Below are positions 1-5,747 of a stretch of 6,908 nucleotides of DNA, one piece after another. Source of the DNA: an uncultured Collinsella sp. (GTDB taxonomy: Bacteria > Actinomycetota > Coriobacteriia > Coriobacteriales > Coriobacteriaceae); NCBI GenBank assembly GCA_934654765.1, contig CAKUGX010000099.1, positions 1-6,908 of the forward strand, given 5' to 3'. Every line of letters starts with the position of its first letter. The first letter of the stretch is position 1. The position numbers and the translations under genes were made by a program. The notes under the pieces are model-generated. The model saw only the letters and a list, made by a program, of their open reading frames with translations, was not told the origin of the DNA and made no database searches.

Positions 1-979
1 GATCCTTAACGATCTTGCGGGCGTCCTTCATGCCACGGCGCAGCGCCGGTATACCGGTCTTAAAACATTTGTCGACGGCAGCCAGGCGAATGAATTCCTT
101 GCAGAAGGTCGCGGCATTGCCCAGGCGGAACAGCACGGGATGATAGTCGCCGTAGATTTGCATGTAACGGGCCAAAAAACCGCGGTTGCGCATGATGTAG
201 TAACGGTTGGTGTCGCTCGTGGAGTTGAGCTGGCGCTTGCCGGCGATATCCCAGTTAGAGACGGCGCGGGCGCGCTTGAGCACCACGTCGGCAACAACGG
301 CGGCGGGGAAGTGTTGGCTGGCCACGTAGCCGTAGCAGGCATCGTCGCCGTAGATAAAGAAGCGCGCGTCGGGCAGGCCAATCTTGTCGACCACGCGGCG
401 CGAGAACATGCCACCCTCAAAGCACAGCTGGTTCATGGCGCGATAGCCCTCGGGGCCCAAGTCCCACTTGGCGACAGGGTTGGGAATGCCGAGCGAAAGG
501 ATGAGTTGGTATTGCCAAAAGAAGGCGCCGCCGTCAAAGTCCAGGCGCGAACCCTGGATGACATCGTAGCGGTCGGTCCACTTGGCAAGACGCTCGATGC
601 CTTCGGGGATGACGAGCACGTCGTCGTCCATCACCCAGAACCACTGGGCCCCCAGATCGTAGGCGCATTTAGTGCCGGCGGAGAAGCCACCCGCACCGCC
701 GCCGTTTTCGAGCTGCGGGGCGTAGATGACACGGTCGGTGCCGCCCTGCGCGTCGGGCTGCTCGGTGTCGATGCCCCACAGGTTGGCCAGGCGCTCGTTG
801 AATGCGGTACACATGGCCTCGGTCTCGCGCGAATTCTCGTTATCGACAATCACGATGCGCCAGGGCGTTGCCGTGAGCTCGGTCATGGAGTCGAACAAGT
901 TGGCCAGGAGTTCCTGGCGCTTGTACGTGACGACAACGATGGCGAGCTTATCGATGGGGGCGGGAAGGGTTGAAGACAT
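1..979 (-). CDS. Family-2 glycosyltransferase, galactofuranosyltransferase (GlfT)-like, C-terminus beyond window
   Basis: Reading the minus strand from an ATG at 979-977 gives 326 codons with no stop before the window edge, so the C-terminus is missing. The start is preceded by AAAGGA 11 nt upstream. Seen: a GT-A entry strand with VVVTYKR (residues 15-21), IVIVDNENS (42-50), a glycine-rich ENGGGAGGFSAG (91-102), the metal-binding triad M-D-D-D (117-120), and FFIYGDDACYGYVA (207-220) with the likely catalytic Asp pair. The combination of N-GGG-AGG, DDD and a later aromatic-x-DD resembles mycobacterial GlfT1/GlfT2 and related rhamnosyl/galactofuranosyl transferases (COG1216). A tail with NRYYIMRNRG (258-267) also fits that group. 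Inference: it adds a sugar from a nucleotide or UDP-furanose donor to a lipid-linked or cell-wall glycan on the cytoplasmic face. The exact donor is unknown and no glf (UDP-galactopyranose mutase) is visible. It is co-oriented with the acyltransferase upstream but has its own promoter candidate. Confidence 0.9.
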   Translation of the reverse strand, partial: MSSTLPAPIDKLAIVVVTYKRQELLANLFDSMTELTATPWRIVIVDNENSRETEAMCTAFNERLANLWGIDTEQPDAQGGTDRVIYAPQLENGGGAGGFSAGTKCAYDLGAQWFWVMDDDVLVIPEGIERLAKWTDRYDVIQGSRLDFDGGAFFWQYQLILSLGIPNPVAKWDLGPEGYRAMNQLCFEGGMFSRRVVDKIGLPDARFFIYGDDACYGYVASQHFPAAVVADVVLKRARAVSNWDIAGKRQLNSTSDTNRYYIMRNRGFLARYMQIYGDYHPVLFRLGNAATFCKEFIRLAAVDKCFKTGIPALRRGMKDARKIVKD

Positions 980-1054
980 GGGGCAATATATCCTTTCACG
1001 CGCGGCAGATATGCGCCGCACGGAAGCTATCGAATACGTCCATTGGACTGTCCT

Positions 1055-1085
1055 ATTGTAAAGGCTCGCCGCGCTTTGTCGGCAA
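1055..1085 (-). promoter_or_regulatory. Candidate promoter for the GlfT-like gene
   Basis: On the minus strand, TACAAT (1060-1055) is a five-of-six match to a -10 box. Upstream lie two partial -35 options: CCGACA (1082-1077, 16-bp spacer) or TTGCCG (1085-1080, 19-bp spacer). This would give a leader of roughly 70 nt before the ATG at 979. The 170-bp gap 980-1149 holds only this candidate and the hairpins listed next; I see no small gene in it. Confidence 0.4.
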
Positions 1086-1091
1086 GGTTTG

Positions 1092-1123
1092 AATAAAACG
1101 CAGGAACCTGCCACGGGTGTGGC
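1092..1123 (-). terminator. Weak candidate intrinsic terminator after the acyltransferase gene
   Basis: Reading the minus strand just after the acyltransferase stop there is a GCCAC-ACCC-GTGGC hairpin (1123-1110). It overlaps a second small hairpin GCAGG-TT-CCTGC (1111-1100), which is followed by GTTTTATTC. The stems are only five base pairs and the U-tract is broken by an A, so termination may be partial. Confidence 0.3.
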
Positions 1124-1149
1124 GGCTTCAACGTTGGGCGTTGGCGCGC

Positions 1150-2280
1150 TTATCGCTGTTTGAGGCTGTGGACGACTCGGCTTCTAACTGCGTCAACTAC
1201 GAGTAGCACCAGGGCAAAGACAATGCTGATGGCCGTTCCGGTGGCAATGCATATGGATGCAGGGTTGCTTTGGGCGACCAGTATGTTTGCAAGTATCGCG
1301 TTGAAGATGGGGCGCCAAAGGCCGCTGGTGAGCGATTGCATCACATAGAAGCCGAGCGTGGCCGCCGATAGGGTGACGATGACGCCTGCGACTCGCGGAT
1401 TGCTCGAAGTACTGTGTCGGGTTGCCACAAAGAGAAGGGAAGCGGCAGCAAGGACAAACGAGATTAACGAGGTTGATTTGTAGGAGAGGGTCGCCATCGC
1501 CGCGAGGTTGCCGGTGAAGGAAAGTGCGCCCTCTAAGATGATGGCGATTGCCAAGACCGCTATGAGTGATCGACTGCCCAAGGCGCGCGCTCTGCCCGAA
1601 CCCATGCTGTCGGTAACATCGCGGAGCAGCCCGCCCGCCAAAAACGCGACGACGTACGTGGCGGCGCTCATAATCTTCTGGAGCCAAGAAAACTCGCCGC
1701 CGTTTGCTGAGCTCATGGCGGCCAAATACCCGTTTGCAATAAATGCGAGGATGCCGATGATAATGACCGCTGCCGCGTAGCTCCTCTTAGAGAGTCGGCT
1801 CTTGGCCAGCCCAAACAGCGGCGCCATACAGACCGTGGTAGCGTAGACCCAGATAAACTCGAGCCCCAGGGTGTACCAGTGGTGCGTGACCAGGGAAACG
1901 TCGGGAATGGGGGAGATGACCGTGGACCATGCAAGCGCCACCAGGCAATAGAGCGCTGTCGGAAAGACAACCTTGCCAAGACGCTGCACCGTCCGCTGCA
2001 TCTGCGACGCCCAGGTCGTCCCATCATTCCAAGCACGCGCGGCCGAGGCGATGAGAAAATACCCCGAGATCATAAAGAAGACTTCGTTGGCCCAGCAGCC
2101 CAGCAAGTTAATAAAACCGAGGACGCCGGAATAGGGGAAGGCGACAAGCGGTGCATATTCCGGCATGCCGGCGCAGACTGCCTGGAAGGCCCACTGAAAG
2201 GTATGGAACACTGCGATTCCGGCGACCGCGACGAGGCGCAGCGCTTCAATAGAGATATTGCGTGCGGCTTTGGGCTGCAT
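1150..2280 (-). CDS. Acyltransferase-3 family membrane O-acyltransferase
   Basis: The product has 376 residues from an ATG at 2280-2278, with AAAGGA 4 nt upstream, to TAA at 1152-1150. Family marks are visible. An N-terminal helix carries ISIEALRLVAVAGIAVFH, placing the expected catalytic-region Arg15 and His26. FFMISGYF sits at 68-75, RLGKVVFP at 99-106, and HHWYTLGLEFIWVYATT (132-148) matches the family's H-x-W-Y/F-L segment. The protein is strongly hydrophobic, with about ten membrane-spanning stretches, and ends in a short basic tail. Relatives (OafA, WecH and similar) transfer acetyl or other acyl groups to sugars of surface polymers or lipids at the membrane. Inference: it modifies the glycan assembled by the neighbouring glycosyltransferases, which are transcribed divergently or just downstream. 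The acyl group and target sugar cannot be told. The frame stays open far upstream of 2280, but that stretch is antisense to the glycosyltransferases and lacks family similarity, so the ATG at 2280 is the start. Confidence 0.9.
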   Translation of the reverse strand: MQPKAARNISIEALRLVAVAGIAVFHTFQWAFQAVCAGMPEYAPLVAFPYSGVLGFINLLGCWANEVFFMISGYFLIASAARAWNDGTTWASQMQRTVQRLGKVVFPTALYCLVALAWSTVISPIPDVSLVTHHWYTLGLEFIWVYATTVCMAPLFGLAKSRLSKRSYAAAVIIIGILAFIANGYLAAMSSANGGEFSWLQKIMSAATYVVAFLAGGLLRDVTDSMGSGRARALGSRSLIAVLAIAIILEGALSFTGNLAAMATLSYKSTSLISFVLAAASLLFVATRHSTSSNPRVAGVIVTLSAATLGFYVMQSLTSGLWRPIFNAILANILVAQSNPASICIATGTAISIVFALVLLVVDAVRSRVVHSLKQR

Positions 2281-2301
2281 GTCTTCCTTTCGTCTTGGGG
2301 T

Positions 2302-2319
2302 GCTCCATAGGCTCCATAG
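2302..2319. repeat. Perfect tandem 9-bp direct repeat in the divergent intergenic region
   Basis: GCTCCATAG occurs twice back to back (2302-2310 and 2311-2319) with no mismatch. It lies immediately downstream of the minus-strand TATAAT box, covering the expected transcription start and first transcribed bases of the acyltransferase mRNA. It could be a two-site operator or a chance duplication. Confidence 0.7.
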
Positions 2320-2325
2320 ATTATA
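2320..2325 (-). promoter_or_regulatory. -10 box of the acyltransferase promoter
   Basis: A consensus TATAAT reads on the minus strand about 40 bp upstream of the acyltransferase ATG, inside an A/T-rich patch that stands out from the GC-rich surroundings. At a 17-bp spacer the -35 position (2348-2343, GTCGGC) matches the consensus poorly and falls in one half of the palindrome at 2335-2348. The promoter may therefore depend on a protein bound there. Confidence 0.55.
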
Positions 2326-2332
2326 TAAACGC

Positions 2333-2361
2333 CTGTCGGCGCGCCGACCCTTTGATACCAT
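2333..2361 (+). promoter_or_regulatory. Candidate extended -10 promoter for the first glycosyltransferase pair
   Basis: TGATACCAT (2353-2361) fits the TG-N-TAnnnT extended -10 pattern, with TACCAT as the hexamer. The -35 position at a 17-bp spacer (2333-2338, CTGTCG) is weak and overlaps the palindrome. Transcription would begin near 2368, leaving a leader of about 25 nt before the TTG start at 2392. A second, AT-rich option is TATAAA at 2324-2329, which lacks a -35 at good spacing. Confidence 0.4.
2335..2348. promoter_or_regulatory. 14-bp perfect palindrome, candidate operator between divergent promoters
   Basis: GTCGGCGCGCCGAC is its own reverse complement across all 14 bases. It sits between the -10 boxes of the acyltransferase (minus) and the first type A glycosyltransferase (plus) and overlaps the -35 position of both. 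That placement suits a dimeric regulator that controls both directions at once. No regulator gene is in the window, so the identity of the protein is unknown. In a GC-rich genome a GC-only palindrome can also arise by chance. Confidence 0.45.
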
Positions 2362-2380
2362 GAAACGACAGGTATTTCCT

Positions 2381-2386
2381 AAGGAG
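2381..2386 (+). promoter_or_regulatory. Ribosome binding site that fixes a TTG start
   Basis: AAGGAG lies 5 nt before TTG at 2392. The only nearby ATG (2360) is in another frame, so the TTG is the start of the first type A gene. Confidence 0.75.
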
Positions 2387-2391
2387 CACAT

Positions 2392-3495
2392 TTGTCTACT
2401 AACGCCTCTGGCAGCCCTGTTCTGTCGCTGCTTATCCCCATCTATAACGTTCAGCGCTATCTGCGCGAGTGCCTCGATTCCGCCGTGGCGCAGACGCTCA
2501 AGGACATCGAGATCATCTGCATCAACGACGGTTCTACCGATAGCTCGCCGGATATCATCTGCGAGTACATGGAGCGCGATCCTCGTGTCAAGATGATCGA
2601 CAAGGCAAACAGCGGCTACGGCGACTCGATGAACCGCGGCCTGGAGATGGCGCGCGGCACGTACGTGGGCATCCTGGAGTCTGATGACTTTATGGCGCCC
2701 GACGCGCTGGAGAAGCTTGTGTCGGCGGCCGAGGGCTGCAACGCCGATTTTGCGAAGGCGAACTTTGACTTCTACTGGTCCAAGCCCGAGGAGCGCCGCT
2801 CGCTGCACGAGATGTTTAAGCCCAAGGACTGCGGCAAACCGGTGCACCCAAGCGACACGACACAGTTCTTTAAGCAAAAGCCCTCGATTTGGTCGGCCGT
2901 CTACCGTCGCGATTTTCTCGAGCGCAACGGCATCAAGTTCTTGCCGACCCCGGGTGCATCCTTTCAGGACACGTCGTTTGCCTTTAAGGTGATCGCGTGT
3001 GCCGACAAGGCCGTCTACCTGCACGATGCCGTGCTTTCGTATCGCCAGGACAACGAGAACTCCTCGGTCAATTCTTCGGCCAAGGTCTTTTGCGTCAATG
3101 CCGAGTATGCCGAGATCGAGCGTTGGATCCGAGAGGATTACGCCCGCAATCACGCAAGCGATGACGTCGCGCGCATGCTCAAGTTCAATCAGGTCATTAA
3201 GTACGATTCGTATATGTGGAACTACGTGCGCTTGGCGCCCGAGTTCTATAAGGAGTTCCTGGTCCAGATGACCAAGGAGTTCCAGGCCGCCTTGGACGCG
3301 GGGGACTTTTCGCTGGACGACCTTAAGCCGTGGAAGCGCGCGAATCTCGCTGCCATCCTCAAAGACCCCGAGGCCTGGGTTGACGAGCATCCGCACTTTG
3401 CGACGGACGGCGCCCTGGGACGCGCCAAATACTACGCATCGGTTGGAGGCCTCGGCGTGGTCGCCGCCTTCCTCGTTGAATCGTTGAGGGGGTAG
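2392..3495 (+). CDS. Family-2 glycosyltransferase, type A, first copy
   Basis: The product has 367 residues from a TTG start with AAGGAG 5 nt upstream. The GT-A domain fills about residues 10-120: LSLLIPIYNV (11-20), CINDGSTD (43-50), SGYGDSMNRG (74-83) and GILESDDF (93-100). There E-S-D-D replaces the more usual D-x-D as the metal and nucleotide-sugar site. The second half has KPSIWSAVYRRDFL (163-176), GASFQD (188-193) with a probable active-site Asp, and YRQDNENSSVNS (217-228). The C-terminus ends in a mildly hydrophobic GGLGVVAAFLVE stretch (352-363) but no true membrane helix. It is probably a cytoplasmic enzyme, loosely membrane-associated, adding one sugar to a surface glycan precursor; donor and acceptor are unknown. 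It is a paralog of the gene at 4617-5735 and is followed after 6 nt by a type B transferase, so the two form an operon. Confidence 0.92.
   Translation: MSTNASGSPVLSLLIPIYNVQRYLRECLDSAVAQTLKDIEIICINDGSTDSSPDIICEYMERDPRVKMIDKANSGYGDSMNRGLEMARGTYVGILESDDFMAPDALEKLVSAAEGCNADFAKANFDFYWSKPEERRSLHEMFKPKDCGKPVHPSDTTQFFKQKPSIWSAVYRRDFLERNGIKFLPTPGASFQDTSFAFKVIACADKAVYLHDAVLSYRQDNENSSVNSSAKVFCVNAEYAEIERWIREDYARNHASDDVARMLKFNQVIKYDSYMWNYVRLAPEFYKEFLVQMTKEFQAALDAGDFSLDDLKPWKRANLAAILKDPEAWVDEHPHFATDGALGRAKYYASVGGLGVVAAFLVESLRG
2461..2694 (+). repeat. Homologous block, copy 1, shared with 4680-4913
   Basis: These 234 bp encode residues 24-101 of the first type A transferase. They align without gaps to 4680-4913 with 18 mismatches by my count (about 92% identity), including a 44-bp exact run starting at 2608. 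Only four of the 78 encoded residues differ. Similarity drops sharply after 2694. Confidence 0.85.
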
Positions 3496-3501
3496 GTCGA
3501 C

Positions 3502-4542
3502 ATGGGAGAGGCCTCGACCCCCAAAGCGACCATCGTCGTTCCCGTATACAACTCGGCTAGCTCGATTCAGCGATGCCTCGATTCGCTGCTGGCGCAGTCC
3601 GAGCGTTCGATTCAGGTCGTTTGCGTCAACGATGGATCGGCTGACGATTCGTTGCGTGTTCTGCGTCAAATTGCACAGAACGATGACCGCGTGCTGGTGA
3701 TTGACCAGAAAAATGCGGGTGTCTCGTGCGCTCGAAATGCTGGCATCGATGCCGCTGGGGGCGGCGTCGTCTTCTTTGTGGACGCCGACGATTACATCGA
3801 TGCCCAAACCGTCGAGCGCGTGCTGCAGGCCATGGGGTCGTCGGATGCCGAGGTCGCCGTTTTTGGCGGCGTCTGCGAGCCCGCCGATGCCGCCCCCAAG
3901 CGCGTCCAACAACTCATGAGCCCCAATGCGGATACTTTTGGCACCCGCGATCCTCAGCTGTTGTTCCACACGAATGCGCAACCCTATGCCTGCCGCGCGG
4001 CCTTTTCGCGCGAGCTGCTCAATCGCGAGGGCATTCGCTTTGCTCCCGGTTTGGCCTTGGGCGAGGACGTTGTATTCCAGTTCGCAGCTTATGCGCTTGC
4101 CAGCAAAACCGTCGTTATGCCAGACAGGTTCTACCACTACGTGATGGAGAGCGACTCGGCAACGCATGAGTTCAACAGTGACGAGGCTCGCGCCAAAAAG
4201 CTCGATGCTCATATGATGATGCTCGAGGAAGTCTTGGAGGATTGGGCAGTCTACGGTCTTTTGGATCTGTGCCCCGGCGAGCTGGTTACCTGGTTTTTGG
4301 ACCTTATCGTGTTTGACTTGGCGCGTCTGGATGCCGATGACTTTCACCGCGTTGCCGGCCGCGTCAACAGGGCTTTCACGACGTTTTTGGGAACGGAGTG
4401 GGCGGATGCGCCCAGTAAAGGCGCCGTTCGCCGTGTCGCCCACAAGCTCGTTGCGGCAACCTCGGGCGTCTCGATGACGGACGCCACGCTGTTCTATCTT
4501 TCGACCCGTGGGCTCAAAGCCTGCCTGGAGCGCTTCCTCTAA
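3502..4542 (+). CDS. Family-2 glycosyltransferase, type B, first copy
   Basis: The product has 346 residues from an ATG 6 nt after the previous stop, with a purine-rich GAGGGGG 9 nt upstream. GT-A marks are ATIVVPVYN (9-17), CVNDGSADDS (41-50), NAGVSCARNAG (71-81) and FFVDADDYID (91-100), a standard D-x-D region. LGEDVVFQF (186-194) contributes the likely catalytic base, followed by the aromatic RFYHYVMESDSA (209-220). It is of usual length for a single-domain bacterial family-2 enzyme, with no membrane helix. The C-terminal third is helical, acidic and unassigned. Inference: it adds a sugar to a surface polysaccharide or teichoic-acid-like chain, acting after or with the type A partner it is co-transcribed with. 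It is colinear over its full length with the type B gene at 5748-6815 but much more diverged from it than the two type A genes are from each other in their N-terminal block. Confidence 0.92.
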   Translation: MGEASTPKATIVVPVYNSASSIQRCLDSLLAQSERSIQVVCVNDGSADDSLRVLRQIAQNDDRVLVIDQKNAGVSCARNAGIDAAGGGVVFFVDADDYIDAQTVERVLQAMGSSDAEVAVFGGVCEPADAAPKRVQQLMSPNADTFGTRDPQLLFHTNAQPYACRAAFSRELLNREGIRFAPGLALGEDVVFQFAAYALASKTVVMPDRFYHYVMESDSATHEFNSDEARAKKLDAHMMMLEEVLEDWAVYGLLDLCPGELVTWFLDLIVFDLARLDADDFHRVAGRVNRAFTTFLGTEWADAPSKGAVRRVAHKLVAATSGVSMTDATLFYLSTRGLKACLERFL

Positions 4543-4553
4543 TTCCAAGCGCT
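4529..4553 (+). repeat. Inverted repeat across the stop codon of the first type B gene
   Basis: AGCGCTT (4529-4535) and AAGCGCT (4547-4553) form a perfect seven-pair stem around an 11-nt loop that contains the TAA stop. No T-run follows, so it is not a classical terminator. It could act as a 3'-end stabiliser or a weak attenuator between the two glycosyltransferase pairs. Confidence 0.4.
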
Positions 4554-4573
4554 GCCGCCTGCCGCAACTCGGC

Positions 4574-4582
4574 TGCTAAAAT
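4574..4582 (+). promoter_or_regulatory. Extended -10 promoter candidate for the second glycosyltransferase pair
   Basis: TGCTAAAAT matches TG-N-TAnnnT with a five-of-six -10 hexamer, 34 bp before the TTG start. No good -35 exists; CTGCCG at 4552-4557 has a long 19-bp spacer. The layout parallels the leader of the first type A gene (-10 box 30 to 35 bp ahead of a TTG start). The gap 4543-4616 contains nothing else apart from this site, the hairpin arm and the ribosome binding site. Confidence 0.5.
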
Positions 4583-4605
4583 GACCCTGTTACACGCTAT
4601 TCAAC

Positions 4606-4611
4606 AGGAGG
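4606..4611 (+). promoter_or_regulatory. Ribosome binding site that fixes a TTG start
   Basis: AGGAGG lies 5 nt before TTG at 4617. The in-frame ATG at 4581 has no such site and overlaps the -10 box, so the TTG is preferred. Confidence 0.8.
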
Positions 4612-4616
4612 TTCTC

Positions 4617-5735
4617 TTGCAGAACTCTGATACCCCTAAAGTTTCGCTGCTTGTCCCCATCTGCAACGTCGAGCGCTATCTGCGCGAGTGCCTCGATTCC
4701 GCCGTGGCACAGACGCTCGAGGACATCGAGATCATCTGCATCAACGACGGCTCCACCGATAGTTCGCCGGATATCATTCGCGAATACATGGAGCGCGACG
4801 CACGCGTCAAGATGATCGATAAGGCCAACAGCGGCTACGGCGACTCGATGAACCGCGGCCTGGAGATGGCCCGCGGCGAGTACGTGGGCATCCTGGAGTC
4901 CGATGACTTTATGTTCGAGGACTCGCTCCAAAAGCTGGTCGCCAAGGCAGACGCCGAGCATGCCGATGTGGTTAAAGGCGATTTCTACCTGTATTGGTCC
5001 ACGCCCAGCGAGCGCCGCGAGTTGTTTGGGATTATCGACGAGCATATGACGGGTGCGGCGTATCGTCCCGTCGATCGTCCAGGTATCTTCTACCGCAAGC
5101 CTTCCATTTGGTCGGCCATCTATCGCCGCGAGTTCCTCAACGCTAATCAGATTCGCTTTCTTCCCACGCCGGGGGCATCGTATCAGGATGCCGGCTTTAA
5201 CTTTAAGGTTTGGGCGTGCGCCGAGCGCGCCGCGTTTATTGCGGACCCCATTTTGTGCTATCGCCAGGATAACGAGAAGAGCTCCGTTAATTCGCCCAAC
5301 AAGGTGTTTTGCGTATACGACGAATATGCCGAGATGCAGCGCTTTTTGGACATGCGCCCCGAGCTTAAGACTCAGCTGCAGGGCATTTTAATGCGCATGA
5401 AGGTCGATACGTACCGTTGGAATGATGAGCGTCTGGTCGATGAACTGCGCGAGCAGTTTTGGGAGAAGGTCTCACCCGAGCTCAAGGCCGATTGGGATGC
5501 CGGTCGCTTTGACCTGTCATTGTTCGACCCGCGCGGCGAGACTGATCTGCGCCTGATGGTCAAATCGCCCCGTGCCTACATCGATTCGCGTTTTGACTTT
5601 AAGAAGCCGGGCAAGCTCAATACGTTTAAGCACTACTTTAAGATCGGCGGCCTGCCGCTGGTCTGGCGTGTGCTGACGTATCAGCGCACCTACGGCGATA
5701 ACCCGCATCCCGACGACGTGCCGGCGGCACAGTAG
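4617..5735 (+). CDS. Family-2 glycosyltransferase, type A, second copy
   Basis: The product has 372 residues from a TTG start. An in-frame ATG 36 bp upstream would add 12 residues but has no ribosome binding site and no counterpart in the paralog. Motifs in order: SLLVPICNV (10-18), CINDGSTD (41-48), SGYGDSMNRG (72-81), GILESDDF (91-98), KPSIWSAIYRREFL (161-174), GASYQD (186-191) and YRQDNEKSSVNS (215-226). The N-terminal donor-binding half is nearly identical to the gene at 2392-3495. After residue 99 the two diverge, and a region around residues 136-158 differs in length and content, which suggests a different acceptor. No membrane helix is present. Inference: a cytoplasmic sugar transferase using the same donor as its paralog on a different acceptor. 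The TAG stop overlaps the ribosome binding site of the next gene, so the two are probably translated in a coupled way. Confidence 0.92.
   Translation: MQNSDTPKVSLLVPICNVERYLRECLDSAVAQTLEDIEIICINDGSTDSSPDIIREYMERDARVKMIDKANSGYGDSMNRGLEMARGEYVGILESDDFMFEDSLQKLVAKADAEHADVVKGDFYLYWSTPSERRELFGIIDEHMTGAAYRPVDRPGIFYRKPSIWSAIYRREFLNANQIRFLPTPGASYQDAGFNFKVWACAERAAFIADPILCYRQDNEKSSVNSPNKVFCVYDEYAEMQRFLDMRPELKTQLQGILMRMKVDTYRWNDERLVDELREQFWEKVSPELKADWDAGRFDLSLFDPRGETDLRLMVKSPRAYIDSRFDFKKPGKLNTFKHYFKIGGLPLVWRVLTYQRTYGDNPHPDDVPAAQ
4680..4913 (+). repeat. Homologous block, copy 2, shared with 2461-2694
   Basis: This is the second copy of the 234-bp near-identical block and encodes residues 22-99 of the second type A transferase. 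The long exact run starts at 4827. The flanking downstream sequence is no longer alignable at nucleotide level without many changes. Confidence 0.85.
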
Positions 5736-5738
5736 GAG
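5734..5738 (+). promoter_or_regulatory. Ribosome binding site overlapping the upstream stop codon
   Basis: AGGAG shares two bases with the TAG stop of the preceding gene. It is 9 nt from ATG at 5748 but only 3 nt from the in-frame TTG at 5742, so ATG is the better start. Confidence 0.7.
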
Positions 5739-5747
5739 CGTTTGACT

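Noticed and set aside
140..973. Plus-strand open frame of 277 codons
   Set aside because: It is antisense to the GlfT-like gene, whose motifs (MDDD, YGDD, glycine-rich loop) are convincing; the plus-strand translation has none and no ribosome site.
2332..2372. Inverted repeat CCTGTCG / CGACAGG (27-bp spacing) as a leader switch competing with the palindrome hairpin
   Set aside because: If transcription starts near 2368 the left arm is not transcribed, so an RNA switch is unlikely; the arms are only 7 bp and could be chance.
3726..4169. Plus-strand open frame of 147 codons in a second frame of the first type B gene, and similar arginine-rich frames elsewhere
   Set aside because: Arginine/proline-rich composition typical of out-of-frame reading of GC-rich genes, with no motifs or start signals.
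2281..4548. Long minus-strand open frame extending the acyltransferase frame upstream to 4548 (over 1100 codons in total)
   Set aside because: It lies antisense to two clear glycosyltransferase genes, its translation has no family motifs, and the absence of stops follows from GC-rich codon bias. A strong promoter, ribosome site and family N-terminus start the real gene at 2280.
4581..4616. ATG start 36 bp upstream for the second type A gene
   Set aside because: It has no ribosome binding site, overlaps the TAAAAT -10 candidate, and the paralog lacks the extension.
4590..5045. Minus-strand open frame of 151 codons opposite the second type A gene
   Set aside because: Its translation mirrors the same antisense pattern seen opposite the first type A gene because the coding strands are near-identical; conservation reflects the sense gene.
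5742..5747. TTG start for the second type B gene
   Set aside because: It is only 3 nt from AGGAG, whereas the ATG two codons later is at the normal 9 nt.
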